A stretch of DNA of 54,855 nucleotides from Bacteroidia bacterium. GTDB lineage: Bacteria; Bacteroidota; Bacteroidia; UKL13-3. The notes under the pieces are model-generated. The model made no database searches and was not told where the DNA came from. It saw nothing but the letters and a program-made list of their open reading frames with translations. The position numbers and the translations under genes are program-made. Numbering within the stretch: the first letter of the stretch is position 1; every line of letters begins with the position of its first letter. This document shows positions 50,718-54,855 of this stretch, piece after piece. The stretch spans positions 1 to 54,855 of the forward strand of contig JAGPCK010000017.1 in the NCBI GenBank assembly GCA_018058135.1. The letters run 5' to 3'.

Positions 50718-52877
50718 ATGAAAAGAATAGTATTTGCAGCCGTTGTGCTGTTGCTGAGCCTGAGTGGTTTTGCTCAAAACAAGTTGCTCACCATAGAAGA
50801 TGCGGTGATGAAAGGGCGCACCACGCTGGCCCCCGCACGCCTAAACCAACTGAACTGGGTAACGGGCACAACTAAATTGGCTTTTATTGGTAAACGAGCC
50901 GATAAGGAGGTTCTGATTGTTACCACTGCAGAACAGGCTGTAAACGATACCATCCTCAGCATAGATGAACTGGCCGCAGCCTTAAAAGCAGCAGACGATA
51001 AAGCCTCGCCTTTGGCACGTTTCCCGGGTATTAGCTGGGTATCGGATAAGTCGTTTCGTTTTTACCACGGCACCACGTTTTACCTCTATAACTTGGAGAG
51101 CAAAAAATGTTTTGTCATCAACCGCTTAATCAACAGAGCCGAGAATGTAGACTTTGAACCCACCAGCAATGCTGCTGCGTATACCTTGGAAAATAACCTG
51201 TATGTGAGTTTTGGTGAAAGTGTGGCGCAGGTTACTGCATACAGCATGAAGGGCATGGTAAGCGGGCAAACCGTTCACCGCAATGAGTTTGGTATTAGTA
51301 AAGGTACCTTCTGGTCGCCCAAAGGCAAGTACATGGCCTACTACCGCATGGATGAAAGTATGGTGGATGAATATCCGATAATGGATTTGAATAAAAAACC
51401 TGCCACACCCGATATGATTCGTTACCCCATGGCCGGCAAAGCCAGTCATCAGGTAAAGGTGGGCATTTTTGAAGCCTCATCTAAATCGGTTATTGAACTG
51501 AAAACAGGTTTCCCTTCAGACCAGTACCTCACCAACATTGCCTGGGATCCGAATGAAGAAATGGTTTACGTAGCCGTCTTAAACCGTGAGCAAAACCACA
51601 TGCAACTGAATCAATATTCAGCCTTTACCGGAGATTTTATAAAAACACTTTTTGAAGAGAAATCAACCAAGTATGTGGAGCCTGAACATCCGGTGCAGTT
51701 TGTAACCGGCAAGCCTGATTTATTTATCTGGCAAAGCGAGCGTGACGGATACAATCATCTGTACCTCTACAACCGCCAGGGTAAATTGATTCGTCAGTTA
51801 ACCAAAGGAGCCTGGGTAGTTACCGATGTGTTGGGTTTTGACAACAAAGGGGAGTACGTTTACATTCAGGCTACCAAAGAAAGCCCGTTGGAGCGCCACA
51901 TTTATGCCGTACAAATTTCATCGGGTAAACTCACCAAAATAAGTGCAGCAGTTTCAGGCACACATACCGCACAGTTCAATAGCGGCTTCACTCATTTTAT
52001 TGATAATTATTCTTCCGTTAATGTGCCGCGTAATATTGATGTAATCAGTTCAGACGGAAAGCCGGTGCGTAACCTGTTAACCGCAGCCAATCCGCTGGCA
52101 GATTACCGCTTGCCGGAGATGAGTATGTTCACCCTAAAAACCGCTGACGGCACAACCGATTTACACTGCCGTATGTTTAAGCCTTTAAACTTTGATGCCA
52201 CCAAAAAATATCCGGTGCTGGTGTATTTGTATGGTGGTCCGCACTTGCAGTTGGTAAACAACACCTTTATGGGTGGTGCTGATTTGTGGCTGGTGTACAT
52301 GGCGCAGCAAGGCTACGTGGTGTTTACATTAGATAACCGTGGCTCACTCAACCGTGGCCGCGACTTTGAACAGGCCACACATTTGCAATTGGGTACCGTA
52401 GAAATGAGCGACCAGTTGCAGGGCGTGAATTACCTCAAAAATCAATCGTTTGTTGACACTACACGCATGGGAGTTTACGGCTGGAGTTTTGGCGGTTTTA
52501 TGACCACCTCACTGATGACCCGAAATGCAGGAGTGTTCAAAGCCGCAGTTGCCGGTGGCCCCGTGATTGACTGGAGCATGTACGAAGTGATGTACACTGA
52601 GCGGTACATGAGCACTCCGCAGGAAAACAAAAAAGGTTTTGATGAGTCGAACCTGCTTAACCATGCGGGCAAACTCAAAGGCAAATTGTTGATGATACAC
52701 GGTACCTCTGATGATGTGGTGGTATGGCAGCACAGCCTTAAGTTTTTGGAAGAGTGCGTAAAACAAGGCGTGTTGGTGGACTATTTTGTATATCCCGGAC
52801 ACAAGCACAACGTATTGGGGCCTGATAGGGTGCACCTGATGAAAAAAATTACACAATATTTTAAGGAAAATTTATAG
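50718..52877 (+). CDS. S9 family peptidase, dipeptidyl peptidase IV type
   Basis: A 719-residue exported serine peptidase. A signal peptide (LLLSLSGFAQ) is followed by an eight-blade beta-propeller domain (residues ~70-450) and an alpha/beta hydrolase catalytic domain. The nucleophile is in GWSFGGFM, the acid in HGTSDDVVVW and the histidine in PGHKHNVLG. The family cleaves X-Pro or X-Ala dipeptides from N-termini, and acts in the periplasm or cell surface. Length is normal for DPP-IV-like proteins in the phylum. Confidence 0.93.
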   Translation: MKRIVFAAVVLLLSLSGFAQNKLLTIEDAVMKGRTTLAPARLNQLNWVTGTTKLAFIGKRADKEVLIVTTAEQAVNDTILSIDELAAALKAADDKASPLARFPGISWVSDKSFRFYHGTTFYLYNLESKKCFVINRLINRAENVDFEPTSNAAAYTLENNLYVSFGESVAQVTAYSMKGMVSGQTVHRNEFGISKGTFWSPKGKYMAYYRMDESMVDEYPIMDLNKKPATPDMIRYPMAGKASHQVKVGIFEASSKSVIELKTGFPSDQYLTNIAWDPNEEMVYVAVLNREQNHMQLNQYSAFTGDFIKTLFEEKSTKYVEPEHPVQFVTGKPDLFIWQSERDGYNHLYLYNRQGKLIRQLTKGAWVVTDVLGFDNKGEYVYIQATKESPLERHIYAVQISSGKLTKISAAVSGTHTAQFNSGFTHFIDNYSSVNVPRNIDVISSDGKPVRNLLTAANPLADYRLPEMSMFTLKTADGTTDLHCRMFKPLNFDATKKYPVLVYLYGGPHLQLVNNTFMGGADLWLVYMAQQGYVVFTLDNRGSLNRGRDFEQATHLQLGTVEMSDQLQGVNYLKNQSFVDTTRMGVYGWSFGGFMTTSLMTRNAGVFKAAVAGGPVIDWSMYEVMYTERYMSTPQENKKGFDESNLLNHAGKLKGKLLMIHGTSDDVVVWQHSLKFLEECVKQGVLVDYFVYPGHKHNVLGPDRVHLMKKITQYFKENL

Positions 52878-52928
52878 CAGTTTTCAGAAAAAAGTGTAAT
52901 TTCGATAGTCTAAATAAATACTGAACTT

Positions 52929-53213
52929 ATGAACAATTCAGCCACCATTATTGAAAAAGAGGAAATTGTTAACCTGAAATTTCCCAAGCACGAGGTACTG
53001 CGCACCAAAGATGAAATTATTCAAAGAAGACAGGACCTGGAGCGAGCGATGGTACTGGGCAATGCAGAGCATGGCAAAATGCGCATTACTTTTGAAACAA
53101 CTGACGGTGTAAAGGCTGTAGAAACAACAGTATGGGCCGCATCTGATACAGAAATAAGCTTAAAAGGCGGAGTAAGTATTCCGGTGAATGCCATTCACCG
53201 TGTGAGTTTATAA
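52929..53213 (+). CDS. Small conserved protein of unknown function
   Basis: A 94-residue cytoplasmic protein. An N-terminal helix (HEVLRTKDEIIQRRQDLERAM) is followed by a beta-rich domain (MRITFETTDGVKAVETTVW, GGVSIPVNAIHRVSL). It resembles short conserved Bacteroidota proteins without function. It follows the peptidase gene by 51 bases and is closed by the terminator at 53234-53259. Confidence 0.8.
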   Translation: MNNSATIIEKEEIVNLKFPKHEVLRTKDEIIQRRQDLERAMVLGNAEHGKMRITFETTDGVKAVETTVWAASDTEISLKGGVSIPVNAIHRVSL

Positions 53214-53233
53214 ACAGCATTAATTTAAAAAAG

Positions 53234-53259
53234 AAAAGGCAACCCGAGGGTTGCCTTTT
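53234..53259. terminator. Bidirectional terminator between convergent genes
   Basis: AAAAGGCAACCC (53234-53245) and GGGTTGCCTTTT (53248-53259) with a two-base loop, flanked by A and T runs on both sides. It stands between the plus-strand gene at 52929 and the minus-strand TlpA-like gene at 53281. Confidence 0.9.
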
Positions 53260-53280
53260 TCAGTTATGGGTATTTAAGAA

Positions 53281-53775
53281 TTACTTCTTGGCGATTTCTT
53301 TGATTTTCTTTTCCAGTTCAAACTCGTCACCTTCTACGTAGCCGTTGTGGGTGTACACAATCTTTCCGGTTTTGTCCAGCAGAATGGTGTAGGGAACGGA
53401 AGGCGCGTTAAGGGCGCGTTTCAAATCTTCATTAATGTCGAACAACACATCGTAGTCCCAGCCTTTGCCTTCCACAAAAGGTTTTACCTTGAGTGAATTT
53501 TTCGCATTGTCAATGGTAACTGCCACCAATTGCACATCGTAGTTATTGCGCCAGTCGTCAATGAGGCCTTGTATGTTGGATAATTCTTTTACGCAGGGAG
53601 AGCACCAGGTGGCCCAGAACGAGATGATGGTGATTTTTCCGCTTTTGGAGTAATCACTCACGTTTTTGTTTTTTCCGTTTAAGTCTTTCAGAACCAAATC
53701 AGGTAATGATTGAGCATTTTGAGCAAATACACTCACAAAGGTGAGGCACATTAAAGTAAGGGCAACTTTTCTCAT
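53281..53775 (-). CDS. TlpA-like thioredoxin-fold protein
   Basis: A 164-residue periplasmic thiol-disulfide protein: signal peptide ending VFAQ, then the active site WATWCSPCVKEL (CxxC), the conserved VPYTILLDKTGKIVYTHNGYV with the cis-proline, and IISFWATW strand. It resembles ResA/TlpA family members used in cytochrome c maturation or general disulfide reduction. It is alone on this strand. The cluster at 27.8-36.9 kb needs cytochrome c maturation, but no direct link is shown. Confidence 0.9.
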   Translation of the reverse strand: MRKVALTLMCLTFVSVFAQNAQSLPDLVLKDLNGKNKNVSDYSKSGKITIISFWATWCSPCVKELSNIQGLIDDWRNNYDVQLVAVTIDNAKNSLKVKPFVEGKGWDYDVLFDINEDLKRALNAPSVPYTILLDKTGKIVYTHNGYVEGDEFELEKKIKEIAKK

Positions 53776-53918
53776 GTTAACTGTAATTTACAGCTACGAT
53801 TTTACAACAATTGCACCACAAATGCCACAACAGCTTTCGACTTTACGGGACAATCCCTGTTGTTGCCGTGCTTAAGCAGTGTTCAGGGTTTTCCACAAAT
53901 GACGTTATAAACTACCTG

Positions 53919-53947
53919 TTTGAAATACGGGCATACGCTTATATTTG
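53919..53947 (+). promoter_or_regulatory. Candidate promoter of the D-Ala-D-Ala ligase gene
   Basis: TTTG (53919-53922) and TATATTTG (53940-53947) are separated by 17 bases, matching the Bacteroidota pattern TTTG/TAnnTTTG. The -7 box ends only six bases before the ATG at 53954, which implies a leaderless or very short 5' end. Confidence 0.45.
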
Positions 53948-53953
53948 TGCTGC

Positions 53954-54855
53954 ATGAGAATTGGAATCATTTTTGGCGGTTCTTCGCGTGAGCGGGAAGT
54001 GTCTTTTGCCGGTGGTCGCACCGTGTATGATAACCTGAACAAAGACCTGTTTGAGGCTGTTCCTTTGTTTGTGGACAGCTTTAATAACATCATTCTGCTC
54101 AACTGGGAGTTTATTTACAAAGGCAGCATACGTGATTTTTATCCGCCTGTATCCGCTTTACCTGCCACACAACTGGAGTTTCAATTTTATGCAGAGAACC
54201 TGGGCGAGTTAACCCCGGCACAACAATTTGCACTAATTGAGAAAATCGGTCGCAAAGTGCAACCCGAAGAACTCAAAGAATTGATAGATTTTGCCTTTTT
54301 AGCTTTACACGGGGCTTATGGTGAAGACGGTACCATTCAGGGTTTGTTGGAGTGGGCCGGAATTCCTTACTCGGGTTCGGGTATATTGCCCTCTGCCATA
54401 GGTATCAATAAAAAAGTACAAAAACAGTGGCAACAGGCTGCAGGTTTTGCATCCCCCAGGGTGTTTTCCATTGCACGTAATAACTGGTTCAGGGGCGACA
54501 GGAAAGCAATTTTTGAAGAGGTGTCGCAGCACATGACTTTGCCCTTTGTGATGAAACCCGCCAATCAGGGTTCGTCAATAGGGGTGAGTGTATTTCGGGA
54601 GTTGCATTTTGATGCATTTCAGCAAGCCATAGAACAGAGTTTTTTCAGACACGTTTTACACAGGAACGAATGGGCAGCACTAACGGCTGATTTAAAAGCA
54701 AAAGAGGTTTTACGTTTGGCCGATATACGCGAAGGAGTGGGGCTACCAGCGCTGGTGGGTGGTCAAAAAATATTTAATGCCGATGAGTTATTGCATTCCA
54801 TTGAACAGGAATTTAAGCAACATGAGGTAGTTACCATTGAAGGATTATCGGGCGA
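53954..54855 (+). CDS. D-alanine-D-alanine ligase-family protein, truncated by the window end
   Basis: An open frame from ATG 53954 continues past the window end (300 codons seen). It begins RIGIIFGGSSREREVSFAG, a Ddl N-terminal nucleotide-loop pattern, and holds ALHGAYGEDGTIQGLLEWAG and the ATP-grasp segment VMKPANQGSSIGVSVF. It should join two D-alanines (or D-Ala with another group) for peptidoglycan. The segment between residues ~60 and ~120 is longer than in E. coli Ddl, so a related ATP-grasp ligase is possible. The 3' part with the catalytic loop is not in the window. Confidence 0.85.
   Translation, partial: MRIGIIFGGSSREREVSFAGGRTVYDNLNKDLFEAVPLFVDSFNNIILLNWEFIYKGSIRDFYPPVSALPATQLEFQFYAENLGELTPAQQFALIEKIGRKVQPEELKELIDFAFLALHGAYGEDGTIQGLLEWAGIPYSGSGILPSAIGINKKVQKQWQQAAGFASPRVFSIARNNWFRGDRKAIFEEVSQHMTLPFVMKPANQGSSIGVSVFRELHFDAFQQAIEQSFFRHVLHRNEWAALTADLKAKEVLRLADIREGVGLPALVGGQKIFNADELLHSIEQEFKQHEVVTIEGLSG

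Noticed and set aside
1-54855. CRISPR arrays, tRNA or rRNA genes, prophage
   Set aside because: No regularly spaced direct repeats, no tRNA-like cloverleaf and no phage structural genes were recognised by reading.

Overview
The window reads as a chromosome segment of a Bacteroidota bacterium. The evidence is a type IX secretion C-terminal sorting domain, many SusD-era style small lipoproteins, a DUF3276/PUR-alpha protein, a LytS/LytTR signalling pair with N-terminal TPRs, a Bacteroidota-type cytochrome oxidase cluster with two subunit III genes and a DUF420 protein, promoter -7 boxes of the TAnnTTTG type, and almost no Shine-Dalgarno sequences. Several core genes (nadC, an ABC exporter, ctaA, tamB, tsaD) can only start at TTG because an in-frame stop lies just upstream and no ATG intervenes. 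Genus cannot be fixed from the sequence.

Layout. 0-2.7 kb: an AT-rich accessory island with a REP-associated tyrosine transposase (RAYT) between inverted hairpins, a candidate Shedu-like (DUF4263) PD-(D/E)xK nuclease with a receiver-like N-terminus, a stray copy of the uvrA 3' end, and a membrane-anchored unknown whose C-terminus is encoded by a REP hairpin. 2.7-9.4 kb (minus strand): nadC, a DUF4783 protein, a flavin reductase/hydrolase pair, the coaE-yajC-DUF1573-nusB group and a leucine/amino-acid dehydrogenase. 9.4-18 kb (plus): ABC exporter, PUR-alpha protein, a sugar transporter-lipoprotein-pfkA operon, and a two-component pair. 18-21 kb (minus): a tight four-gene operon (diheme cytochrome c, hemerythrin-like protein, lipoprotein, T9SS cargo). 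21-27.8 kb: an intergenic stretch with a gene remnant and a REP hairpin, then uvrA, an ECF sigma factor with a small partner, nth, a PepSY-like protein and recA. 27.8-36.9 kb (minus): the aerobic respiratory cluster coxII(with N-terminal cytochrome c)-coxI-ctaA-ctaB-coxIII-coxIII-coxIV-SCO-DUF420-small CxxC protein-DUF983. 36.9-45.4 kb (minus): a TIM-barrel protein, DUF1801, a VIT-type transporter, fabI and tamB. 45.4-54.9 kb: tsaD, then an AT-rich block of five unknown genes punctuated by a second hairpin family, a lipocalin-like lipoprotein, a DPP-IV type peptidase, a small conserved protein, a TlpA-like thioredoxin and a truncated D-Ala-D-Ala ligase.

How it fits together. The respiratory cluster encodes a heme-copper oxidase with its heme A synthesis (CtaB, CtaA) and copper insertion (SCO) machinery on one strand with overlapping or nearly touching genes. 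The MFS-lipoprotein-PfkA unit links sugar entry to glycolysis. uvrA, recA and nth form a loose DNA-repair neighbourhood. The most unusual content is the RAYT/REP system, whose hairpins recur at about 2.1, 2.3 and 21.4 kb, the associated uvrA-tail duplicate, the Shedu-like candidate defence gene beside it, and the 21-bp palindrome that stands just upstream of three genes in the 46.5-50.1 kb block.
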